Assembly: GCA_031267205.1 (NCBI GenBank)
Contig: JAIRZN010000123.1
Coordinates: forward strand, 1 to 5,290
DNA from: Tannerellaceae bacterium
GTDB taxonomy: Bacteria > Bacteroidota > Bacteroidia > Bacteroidales > Tannerellaceae
Length of the DNA: 5,290 nucleotides
Direction of reading: 5' to 3'
Shown piece after piece: positions 1 to 5,030 of this stretch. A program made the translations under genes and the position numbers. The notes below the pieces were generated by a model. That model saw only the letters and a list, made by a program, of their open reading frames with translations. It did not search any database and was not told where the DNA came from. The first letter of the stretch is position 1. Every line of letters begins with the position of its first letter.

Positions 1-855
1 CACGGTCTCAATCAATCCTGTCAGCGTGCCTTTATAGGATGTGTTCACGTCCTTGTCTATCCGTCCGGCTATGATGCAGCAGACGGTCATCGCCCTGTGT
101 CCCATAAGAGCGGACATTCCGGCGAGGGAGGAGCTTTCCATTTCGTAATTGGTTATCTTTTTACCTTTATATTCAAATAACTCAATCTTGCGGTTCAGCT
201 CCGGGTCGGCAAGCGCGAGGCGTACCTGACGTCCCTGCGGCCCGTAGAAGCCGTTGGCGGCAATGGTTACGCCTCGCATAATATCGTTTCCGGCTATCTG
301 ATCCACCAACGAAGCGTCGGCGGTCACTATGTAGGGATAAATACCGGCGGGCTTCCATTGTAGCCGTATAATCAGTTCCTCCTCGAAGTCTGTGTCGCGG
401 ACGGTTTCATTGCCGTCGTAGAAATAAAGCACTCCGTCGAAGCCGATAGATTTTTCGGCAGCCACGTATGTCCCTACCGGTGCAGAGGCTTGCAAGCTTC
501 CCGACGTACCGACGCGAACGAGGGTCAGTTGTTTCAGTTGCCGCTTCACTCTACGGGTGGCGAAGTCGATGTTGGCGAGGGCATCGAGTTCGGTCAGGAC
601 AATGTCGATATTGTCCGTTCCTATCCCGTGCGATACGACAGTGAGGCGCATCCCTCGGTACGTCCCCGTAACGGAGCGAAATTCGCGGTTAGACGCCTCG
701 CACTCCAGCGCATCGAAATAAGAGGCTACCGTAGATACTCGTTCAGGGTCGCCGACGAGTATAATCCGGTCAGCTATTTGCCCCGGCTTCAGATGAAGAT
801 GGAATATGCTTCCATCTTCATTAATTATAAGCTCCGAGGGAGGAATTGTTCTCAT
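1..855 (-). CDS. Nucleoside phosphorylase, uridine-phosphorylase type (3' end outside window)
   Basis: Probable cytosolic enzyme of nucleoside salvage that splits a nucleoside with phosphate into base and (deoxy)ribose-1-phosphate. The frame is open from ATG at 853-855 to the left edge, 285 codons without a stop. It starts MRTIPPSELIINEDGS. Family landmarks appear in the right order: GDPERV (residues 35-40, phosphate site), SHGIGTDN (75-82), RVGTSGS (114-120), FYGPQGR (203-209) and YEMES (237-241, ribose site). The Q-x-R at 207-209 resembles the uracil-contacting Gln/Arg pair of uridine phosphorylase, so pyrimidine nucleosides are the likelier substrate; this is inference from the motif. By family length only a few residues should be missing. 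It lies 25 nt after floA on the same strand, probably cotranscribed, with a purine-rich AGAAGAA shortly before the start. Substrate is less certain than family. Confidence 0.9.
   Translation of the reverse strand, partial: MRTIPPSELIINEDGSIFHLHLKPGQIADRIILVGDPERVSTVASYFDALECEASNREFRSVTGTYRGMRLTVVSHGIGTDNIDIVLTELDALANIDFATRRVKRQLKQLTLVRVGTSGSLQASAPVGTYVAAEKSIGFDGVLYFYDGNETVRDTDFEEELIIRLQWKPAGIYPYIVTADASLVDQIAGNDIMRGVTIAANGFYGPQGRQVRLALADPELNRKIELFEYKGKKITNYEMESSSLAGMSALMGHRAMTVCCIIAGRIDKDVNTSYKGTLTGLIETV
793..821 (-). repeat. Perfect 12-bp stem-loop inside the 5' end of the phosphorylase gene
   Basis: ATGAAGATGGAA (793-804) and TTCCATCTTCAT (810-821) are exact reverse complements around a 5-nt loop. 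In the minus-strand mRNA the hairpin begins about 34 nt after the phosphorylase start codon and covers roughly codons 12-21. No U-run follows it on the minus strand, so it does not look like an intrinsic terminator. It may affect translation or mRNA stability at the floA/phosphorylase boundary, or be a by-product of coding sequence. Confidence 0.75.
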
Positions 856-880
856 TATATTCTTCTGTAATCCTGCGTGA

Positions 881-1879
881 TTAGTCTTTGATTGGTTTTG
901 AAGGGCCGGAGCTTGGCTTGCCGATTGTTTCGCGCATGGAGGTGTCGGCTTCTATATTTTTCATCCTGTAATAGTCCATTATGCCCATGTTGCCGGAACG
1001 GAAAGCGTCGGCCATTGCTTTGGGCACTTCGGCTTCGGCTTCGATCACTTTGGCCCGCGCTTCCTGCGCTTTGGCTTTCATTTCCTGTTCGAGGGCTACG
1101 GCCATGGCGCGTCTTTCCTCGGCTTTGGCCTGGGCGATGTTCTTGTCGGCTTGCGCCTGGTCCATTTGCAGGGCGGCGCCGATGTTTTTGCCTATGTCGA
1201 TGTCGGCGATGTCAATGGAGAGGATTTCAAATGCCGTGCCTGCGTCTAATCCTTTGCGGAGGACGAGTTTTGAGATGGAGTCCGGATTTTCGAGCACTGA
1301 CTTATGGTTTTCGGACGAACCGATGGACGATACTATTCCTTCGCCTACGCGGGCCAGGATGGTTTCTTCGCCTGCTCCACCGACTAATTGCTTGATGTTG
1401 GCTCTCACGGTTACGCGGGCTTTGGCTATAAGCTGGATGCCGTCTTTAGCCACCGCCGTGACGGGTGGGGTGTCGATTACCTTGGGGTTGACCGACATCT
1501 GTACGGCGAGGAATACGTCGCGCCCTGCAAGGTCGATCGCTGTCGCCATCTGAAACGAAAGGTCGATGTTTGCTTTCGAAGCCGAGACGAGGGCGTGTAC
1601 TACTCTCTCGACATGACCGCCGGCTAAGTAGTGGGCTTCGAGGTCGTCGCGCGTGAGCGTTTTCAGTCCTGCCTTGTGCGCTTCGATCATCGCCCTGGCG
1701 ATCACTCCCGGAGGAACGTTACGGATGCGCATCAGGAATAGTTGTATCAGCGAGATGCTTACGCCCGACACCTTGGCCGAAATCCACAGCAGGAACGGCA
1801 CGTAATAAAAGAAAATGATAAGCAGCAATATCGCTGCGCCCAGTAAAACAACCGGCAAAAAAGTGACTTCCATATACAT
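881..1879 (-). CDS. floA: Flotillin-like protein FloA
   Basis: FloA (YqfA family) is a membrane-anchored SPFH/PHB-domain scaffold that organises functional membrane microdomains. The 332-residue length is close to that of Bacillus subtilis FloA. A hydrophobic N-terminal membrane segment (about residues 5-32) is followed by the conserved LIQLFLMRIRNVPPGVI stretch (44-60). A PHB-like domain runs to about residue 235 and includes GRDVFLAVQMSVNPKVIDTP (119-138) and GAGEETILARVGEGIVSSIG (168-187). An Ala/Glu/Lys-rich helical region (about 240-290, with repeated QAxA and EAxA patterns) matches the flotillin oligomerisation region. The C-terminus ends in a Pro/Ser/Lys tail. The start at 1879 lies 6 nt after the nfeD stop; an in-frame ATG two codons later (MEVTF) is an equally possible start. 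No clear Shine-Dalgarno is visible, as is usual in Bacteroidetes. Adjacency to nfeD is the classic arrangement and supports a joint role. Confidence 0.96.
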   Translation of the reverse strand: MYMEVTFLPVVLLGAAILLLIIFFYYVPFLLWISAKVSGVSISLIQLFLMRIRNVPPGVIARAMIEAHKAGLKTLTRDDLEAHYLAGGHVERVVHALVSASKANIDLSFQMATAIDLAGRDVFLAVQMSVNPKVIDTPPVTAVAKDGIQLIAKARVTVRANIKQLVGGAGEETILARVGEGIVSSIGSSENHKSVLENPDSISKLVLRKGLDAGTAFEILSIDIADIDIGKNIGAALQMDQAQADKNIAQAKAEERRAMAVALEQEMKAKAQEARAKVIEAEAEVPKAMADAFRSGNMGIMDYYRMKNIEADTSMRETIGKPSSGPSKPIKD

Positions 1880-1885
1880 TATAAT

Positions 1886-2374
1886 TTATGTGTTAATAAT
1901 ATTGTCTTCCTTTCGGGCCACAAGTACATTGTATCCGTCTACCCGTATGACCCGGATGGGCGTGTTCTCATCTATGAAATCGCCGGTTGACTTGGCTTCG
2001 ACGGTTATGCCGTTAATGTCGGCCTTCCCGATTGGGGCGAGGCGCGAGACAGTTGTCCCTTCGTCACCGGGGTGTATGTCAAGCTCGCGCGCCGAAGTTA
2101 CTTTTGATTCTATATTGGTGTGAAGCGCAACTTTGTTGAACGACTTCGAGCGCAGTAGCCAGGCGAAGGCTACGACGAAGGTCGCCACCGACGCCACGAG
2201 CGTGATATGCCCTGCGGATGCGCTGACCGTATAGGCGAAGATTACGCCGCCGATGGCGAAAAGCGCGCCACCTATTCCTGCGACGGTAATGCCGGGCAGG
2301 AGGAATATTTCGAGCAGAACCAGCGCAATGGCGATTCCCATCAGGAAAACTATAACAGCTATGTCTAAGATCAT
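1886..2374 (-). CDS. NfeD-family membrane protein (short form, without protease domain)
   Basis: The 162-residue protein has three predicted membrane helices near residues 4-24, 30-50 and 55-75. The helical hairpin LEIFLLPGITVAGIGGALFA (21-40) is typical of NfeD. A soluble C-terminal OB-fold-like domain (about 98-155) carries the usual pattern GDEGTTVSRLAPIGKADING (103-122), then GDFIDENTPIRVI (131-143) and NVLVA. It lacks the N-terminal ClpP-like serine protease of long NfeD proteins, so it belongs to the short class often encoded beside flotillin genes. Proteins of this class are thought to assist the partner flotillin in the membrane, which fits floA starting 6 nt downstream. The start at 2372-2374 is the first ATG before the hydrophobic segment. 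Upstream lie 25 A/T-rich bases after the TAG at 2400-2402 and no obvious Shine-Dalgarno. Confidence 0.93.
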   Translation of the reverse strand: MILDIAVIVFLMGIAIALVLLEIFLLPGITVAGIGGALFAIGGVIFAYTVSASAGHITLVASVATFVVAFAWLLRSKSFNKVALHTNIESKVTSARELDIHPGDEGTTVSRLAPIGKADINGITVEAKSTGDFIDENTPIRVIRVDGYNVLVARKEDNIINT

Positions 2375-2399
2375 AATTGGGTACGTATTTGTTATGATT

Positions 2400-2558
2400 C
2401 TAATAATTTATCCGCAAGTGATTTATTTCCGCATTGCGCGCCTTTTTTTCGAGCAGGGACGGTTGTTGGAGCAGCCTGTACAGTTGGTCTTCGGCCTGGA
2501 GGATGGCGGGTTTCAGGCGTTCTTTCTGTGTGTTGCCGCTACGGGCGTACGTCGCGCG
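2400..2558 (-). pseudogene. In-frame C-terminal tail of the TPR/PD40 protein, beyond an amber codon
   Basis: Directly after the TAG at 2559-2561 the same reading frame continues for 52 sense codons to a second TAG (2400-2402). The peptide starts RATYARSGNTQKERLKPAIL, continues QAEDQLYRLL, then LLEKKARNAEINHL, and ends RINY. It is Lys/Glu/Leu/Gln-rich and helical, and fits the preceding helical end (FYEKLLSLYKQK) as one coiled C-terminus. From memory, Bacteroidales homologues end in a similar '...RN(A/T)EI..L' segment; I could not check this. With the tail the protein would be 482 residues and the gap to nfeD shrinks from 184 to 25 nt, like the other gaps in this operon. No frameshift is needed. 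Either a single substitution created the stop (for example CAG to TAG), the stop is read through, or the base is wrong. Confidence 0.72.
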
Positions 2559-3848
2559 CTAGGTATCAAGTTTATCGCCTGAATCATTTTTCTGTTTGTA
2601 AAGGCTCAGCAGTTTTTCGTAGAAGTCTCGCGCTTCAGGGCTTTTAAAGTCTTCCCAGGTATAATATATTGTGTTGTCATTGATTACAAATTCAAAATCC
2701 TTGCGCACCTCTTTTTTACCCGACGGGAGTTCGGCGTGGGCCAGGCTGATCAGTTCTGCGTAACCGTTCGGGCGGCTCCAGGTATCGGCTATAGAGGTTA
2801 TGAGGGCGCGCGAGCGTTTGAGGTCGATGTCGTCGCTTTCGATGCGGTTTCGTTGCTCGTCGGGGACGAAGAGGTAGATGCAGACTTTGCCGGCGGGCTG
2901 GTTGCGGTCTGATGCGAACCATCCGAGGCCTTTTTTCTCGTCGATAACAAGCATATAATCGTTGGCAAGGGAGTTGAAGGGCATTCCGAGCTGTTCGGGC
3001 GTGAGGTAGGTGTCGGTGTTAATATTATACCGGGTGACGAATAAATCCAGGCCTCCGATTGATTCCTCGCTGTCGGATGCGTAATAAATCGTTGCGCCGT
3101 CGGTCAGGATAAAGGGATAATTGCTGTTGCCGCTGTTGTTGTTGATATTTTCGGGCAAGCGTTTTTCGTCGCTCCATTTGTCTAAGAGCTTTGACTGCGA
3201 AAATAGGCTGTAACGCTCCTGCCCGTCTTCCGGGTGGGCGTAACAAATCCGGTCTCCTATCTCGTTGACGTATACGGTGGATGCGACCTGTTCGCCGGTT
3301 TGGAAAAAGTCCCTGTACGATGCGATCCGGCCCGCTTCTTCGCTTAGCGTATAGGCCTGGAGAAAATTATTCCTGTCGACCACTATGCTGTCTATAATCT
3401 GTACGTTCTCGACTTTGTCAACCATACGATACGCCTTTTCGGCAATATCAAGCCGTTTTTTGTACGGCTCAATATCGTCCTTACGTTTGGCTCGGATGTC
3501 GATGTATTCGGCGTACATATCGACCGCCTCATCGAATCGGTAAGTCTTGATGTACAGCTCGCCAAGGTATCGATAGGCTTCCTGCACCCGCCGACCGGCG
3601 GCCATACGGAGATAAGGTTCGGCAGCCGTCAGATCGCCCGTTTCAAAGCAGCAAACTCCGTACCAATGGTTGTACGAAGCGTTGTTGGGCGATTGTTTGG
3701 CGAATCTCTCGAACGCCGACTTGGCTTCGGCATACTTGCCTGCGGTATAGAGCCTCTTAGCCTGTTCCAGACTCTGCGCAGACAAGCCGAAGGCGCAAAG
3801 TAAGCAGGCGACTACCGGCGGAGCGATTCTTTTTAACAACTGTGTCAT
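2559..3848 (-). CDS. Exported TPR and PD40 repeat protein, ending at an early amber codon
   Basis: Hypothetical 429-residue protein, first gene of the operon. A signal peptide (residues 1 to about 24: MTQLLKRIA, hydrophobic PPVVACLLCAF, then GLSA) predicts export to the periplasm or outer membrane. Tetratricopeptide-like helices cover about 25-145, with good repeats at LYTAGKYAEAKSAFERFAKQ and YLGELYIKTYRFDEAVDMYA. A PD40/beta-propeller-like region follows. Its clearest blade is 243-273, with YPF, DGATIYYAS and GGLDLFVTRY; another blade-like stretch is NDYMLVIDEKKGLGWFASDR (296-315) followed by GKVCIYLFVP. Such TPR plus PD40 proteins are common in Bacteroidetes, some linked to outer-membrane or secretion machinery, but no OmpA domain is visible here and function is unknown. 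The start at 3846-3848 gives a proper signal peptide and lies about 20 nt after the predicted transcript start. The stop at 2559-2561 appears premature (see 2400-2558). Confidence 0.88.
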   Translation of the reverse strand: MTQLLKRIAPPVVACLLCAFGLSAQSLEQAKRLYTAGKYAEAKSAFERFAKQSPNNASYNHWYGVCCFETGDLTAAEPYLRMAAGRRVQEAYRYLGELYIKTYRFDEAVDMYAEYIDIRAKRKDDIEPYKKRLDIAEKAYRMVDKVENVQIIDSIVVDRNNFLQAYTLSEEAGRIASYRDFFQTGEQVASTVYVNEIGDRICYAHPEDGQERYSLFSQSKLLDKWSDEKRLPENINNNSGNSNYPFILTDGATIYYASDSEESIGGLDLFVTRYNINTDTYLTPEQLGMPFNSLANDYMLVIDEKKGLGWFASDRNQPAGKVCIYLFVPDEQRNRIESDDIDLKRSRALITSIADTWSRPNGYAELISLAHAELPSGKKEVRKDFEFVINDNTIYYTWEDFKSPEARDFYEKLLSLYKQKNDSGDKLDT

Positions 3849-3873
3849 ATCCCGTTCACAAAAATTACAGTCT

Positions 3874-3881
3874 CAAAGGTA
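3874..3881 (-). promoter_or_regulatory. Bacteroidetes -7 element for the TPR/PD40-nfeD-floA operon
   Basis: The minus strand reads TACCTTTG, a perfect match to the Bacteroidetes sigma-A -7 consensus TAnnTTTG. It would place the transcript start near 3867, giving a leader of about 20 nt. The -33 element is weak: TTTA (plus-strand positions 3904-3907) lies 22 nt upstream instead of TTTG at 19-21 nt. No other promoter is obvious between the four operon genes, so this one may serve all of them. Confidence 0.6.
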
Positions 3882-4054
3882 ATACTATTTTGATTCGAAA
3901 GCATAAACCGGACAATTATTTTCAACCGTTAAAATCCTTCTCTGCTGAAGACACGTCTCCCTGAATCTTCTGTTTTTTTTGCAGAAGCTACAACGACTAC
4001 ATTGGAACTTTTGTTTTTTAACAATATTCCGAGCTAACTAATTGTAATACCGTA

Positions 4055-4160
4055 TTGATACCAAGGACAGGTAACGAATAAGTAACGTTTCTAACGCTTT
4101 CTTATGCTGTATTTTGAATTACGAGAAATAACTCTTGATACCTGTCAAAGATACGAATAA
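4055..4160 (+). repeat. Split direct repeat, two copies about 80 bp apart
   Basis: Copy 1 is TTGATACC (4055-4062), 11 nt, then ACGAATAA (4074-4081). Copy 2 is TTGATACC (4135-4142), 10 nt, then ACGAATAA (4153-4160). Both 8-mers recur exactly, in the same order and with nearly the same internal spacing. The segment between the paired 8-mers carries GACAGGTA in copy 1 and lies around its complement TACCTGTC in copy 2. This could be a pair of regulator sites, a decayed duplication, or the remains of an older element. Confidence 0.6.
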
Positions 4161-4180
4161 ACCGTGAATCCGACAGGTAT
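4138..4180. repeat. 9-bp inverted repeat ATACCTGTC / GACAGGTAT around a minus-strand -7-like box
   Basis: ATACCTGTC (4138-4146) and GACAGGTAT (4172-4180) are perfect complements separated by 25 bp. A third copy of the core octamer GACAGGTA is at 4066-4073. The left arm abuts a minus-strand TATCTTTG (4146-4153), a consensus Bacteroidetes -7 box. An operator pair around a promoter is one reading. The spacer is much shorter than in known invertible promoters, so phase inversion is unlikely. Confidence 0.5.
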
Positions 4181-4181
4181 A

Positions 4182-4262
4182 TTGATTTAACTTGCAAAGT
4201 GTACCCCGCATACAGCCTTTTGGCCGTTCGTAGGGTATTTCCTTGTATGAACGGTAAATCAA
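4182..4262. repeat. Nested inverted repeats, possible structured RNA or element end
   Basis: The outer arms are TTGATTTA (4182-4189) and TAAATCAA (4255-4262), exact complements. Directly inside the right arm sits an inner hairpin, CCGTTCGTA (4224-4232) with TATGAACGG (4246-4254), complementary except one position that can form a G-U pair in RNA. A single-stranded stretch of about 34 nt is left between the outer and inner left arms. No promoter or U-run clearly belongs to it, so transcription is not supported. It abuts the IS66-type terminus within about 20 bp. Confidence 0.4.
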
Positions 4263-4283
4263 ACGGCAGTCCCCCCGTATACC

Positions 4284-4410
4284 GTAAGCATTCGGCGAAC
4301 TACACCTTGTGGTGATTCATCATCAGAGCGAACAATAGTTATAGAGATTATTGTCTTTGTAATCATTAAATCCGTGTTTATGACGTATGTGAGTTATATG
4401 GTAGTCTGAC
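4284..4410 (-). pseudogene. Decayed 3' end of an IS66-type transposase gene plus terminus (copy A)
   Basis: The minus strand aligns with copy B (4411-4680) over about 90 nt, roughly two thirds to three quarters identical by eye. It ends in the same codons, (N)H(N/H)KV then TAG (4300-4302). Read in that frame it is broken by several stops and small indels, so it cannot code. Beyond the stop the outer edge reads GTAAGCATTCGGCGAA on the plus strand (4284-4299). This resembles the GTAAGC-type terminal inverted repeat of IS66 elements, so 4284 is probably the element boundary. The boundary with copy B near 4410 is approximate. Family assignment rests on copy B and on the terminus. Confidence 0.6.
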
Positions 4411-4680
4411 GCTTTGAGAAGGATAGTGCAAGCTACACCTTGTTGTGATTGATCCACTGACCGGGTAATAGTCGGTAGAGGTTATTGATTTTACAATCGT
4501 TAATCCGGTTCAGAACGTCAGTGAACCATAGATTAGCATGTAATTGCCGCAGGTTTGCTGTTGGAATTTGCATTGGAGGAATTGCCCTCTTTCGGAGTAG
4601 GCCGAATCCGTTCGCTGCTCCTGTACCCGTTTTCATTCGATGAATATTTGCGAGCAATGAGAATGAATACGCTTGCCAAT
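4411..4680 (-). pseudogene. IS66-type transposase C-terminal remnant (copy B)
   Basis: Minus-strand codons down to TAG at 4433-4435 encode WFTDVLNRIND, then INNLYRLLPGQW and NHNKV. This matches the IS66 transposase C-terminal domain pattern in which DVLxRI is followed by a short spacer and a (D/E)LLPxxW motif. Upstream codons retain only hints in shifting frames, such as an S-E-R-I-R-P stretch like the (A/S)ENxIRP segment of IS66 proteins, so the gene is frameshifted and mostly missing. The 5' part is cut at about 4680 by the IS1182-type left end. A degraded version of the terminal repeat may lie at about 4416-4432. It is inactive. Confidence 0.68.
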
Positions 4681-4973
4681 GAGGGTGTGTCAAAATAGGT
4701 ATTCCCTCTTTTTTACTATAAAGGCCGTACTTTCTCAAGCTCGGGCTTTGCTATATCCCAAAGTCTTATTAACTTTAGGCATTAAAAAAACTATTATGGC
4801 AAAGTTACATTTTCGTCCTTACTCACCCAACCAAACAGTTCTTTTTCTCGGAAGGATTGATGAAGATATTGCTGCAAACGATCCCGTTCGTATTGTCGGC
4901 AGGCTGATTGATAGTCTTGATCTTAGTCATATCAAGAAGCTGTATAAGGAGTCCGGTCGTAGTCCTTATCATC
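4681..4973 (+). mobile_element. Left part of an IS1182-type insertion sequence, interrupted on the right
   Basis: The left end GAGGGTGTGTCAAAAT (4681-4696) has the GGGTGTgTCAAAA form seen at termini of many IS1182/IS5-like elements. It falls exactly where IS66 similarity stops. Behind it are a promoter, a 5' leader and the first 59 codons of an IS1182-type transposase. Similarity ends at the codon for His59 (4970-4972), where IS110-type sequence takes over. The rest of the element, if retained, should lie to the right of the IS110 element outside the window. A short GAGGG / CCCTC pair followed by T6 (4681-4714) is a weak terminator-like feature at the end. Confidence 0.7.
4747..4777 (+). promoter_or_regulatory. 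Promoter of the IS1182-type transposase
   Basis: TTTG (4747-4750) is followed by exactly 19 nt and then TAACTTTA (4770-4777). This matches the Bacteroidetes layout TTTG-N19-21-TAnnTTTG in all but the last base. The transcript start would be near 4783, and the transposase ATG is at 4796 after an A-run (AAAAAAA) and no Shine-Dalgarno sequence. It points toward the IS110 transposase gene at 5031 and could add transcripts to it. Confidence 0.6.
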
Positions 4974-4999
4974 GTGGATCCTCCGCATTTAATTATTAA
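4796..4999 (+). pseudogene. Truncated IS1182-family transposase, N-terminal fragment
   Basis: The ATG at 4796 opens MAKLHFRPYSPNQTVLF and continues to RIDEDIAANDPVRIV, LDLSHIKKLY and SGRSPYH. This is the well-conserved N-terminus (DUF772-type region) of IS1182-family DDE transposases. An intact protein would be several hundred residues long with catalytic residues further on; none are present here. After His59 the frame runs into foreign sequence, adding RGSSAFNY and ending at TAA (4997-4999). I chose 4796 rather than an upstream in-frame ATG near 4673 because that one lies outside the element and before the promoter, while MAKLHFRPYS is the usual family start. The product is a non-functional 67-residue peptide if made. 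Confidence 0.85.
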
Positions 5000-5000
5000 C

Positions 5001-5014
5001 GTGGTCTATGCCAC
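5001..5014. repeat. Small palindrome in the IS110-type left end
   Basis: GTGG and CCAC flank TCTATG, 17 nt before the transposase ATG. IS1111-type elements have subterminal inverted repeats, and this could be part of such a site. It is short enough to be chance. Confidence 0.35.
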
Positions 5015-5030
5015 AAAATTTATTATCCCA

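Larger units (their letters stand above)
3849..4283. other. Gene-free intergenic region with repeats, A+T-rich
   Basis: No open frame of convincing coding character is present on either strand. The operon promoter sits at the left end. A small inverted repeat, CTTCTG (3967-3972) and CAGAAG (3982-3987) around an eight-T loop, is too weak to call a terminator. The right half (4055-4262) holds the split direct repeat, the GACAGGTA motifs and the nested inverted repeats listed separately. A perfect minus-strand TATCTTTG (plus positions 4146-4153) could be a second, distal -7 element for the operon, but it lacks a clear -33 partner. The region ends where the IS66-type terminus begins at 4284. Confidence 0.7.

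Noticed and set aside
490..870. Plus-strand open frame of 126 codons
   Set aside because: It is antisense to the nucleoside phosphorylase, has no recognisable domain, and the minus strand shows all family motifs.
892..1627. Several overlapping plus-strand open frames (892-1395, 981-1553, 1388-1627)
   Set aside because: They are antisense shadows of floA with biased Arg/Leu/Cys or Ala/Ser composition and no family resemblance.
2559..2561. Genome-wide reassignment of TAG
   Set aside because: TAG also ends the downstream tail (2400-2402) and the IS66 remnants, and other genes here use TAA; a local event is simpler.
1815..2582. Plus-strand open frames at 1815-2123 and 2253-2582
   Set aside because: Antisense to nfeD, the 5' end of floA and the TPR/PD40 tail; no recognisable domain or promoter.
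2716..3246. Short minus-strand open frames at 2716-2922 and 3025-3246
   Set aside because: Out-of-frame shadows inside the TPR/PD40 gene, Arg/Pro/Gln-rich and without start signals.
3967..3987. CTTCTG / CAGAAG hairpin with T8 loop as a terminator
   Set aside because: The stem is only 6 bp and the T-run is in the loop rather than after the stem.
4138..4180. Invertible promoter (phase-variation switch)
   Set aside because: Arms are only 9 bp with a 25-bp spacer, far smaller than known Bacteroides invertons, and no invertase gene is in the window.
4055..4460. CRISPR array
   Set aside because: There are only two-copy, diverged repeats with unequal spacing and no cas genes.
4433..4738. Minus-strand open frame read as an intact 101-residue gene
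   Set aside because: Its first part lies inside the IS1182-type left end and the middle is frame-scrambled; only the last part is a real IS66 transposase remnant, so it is annotated as a pseudogene.
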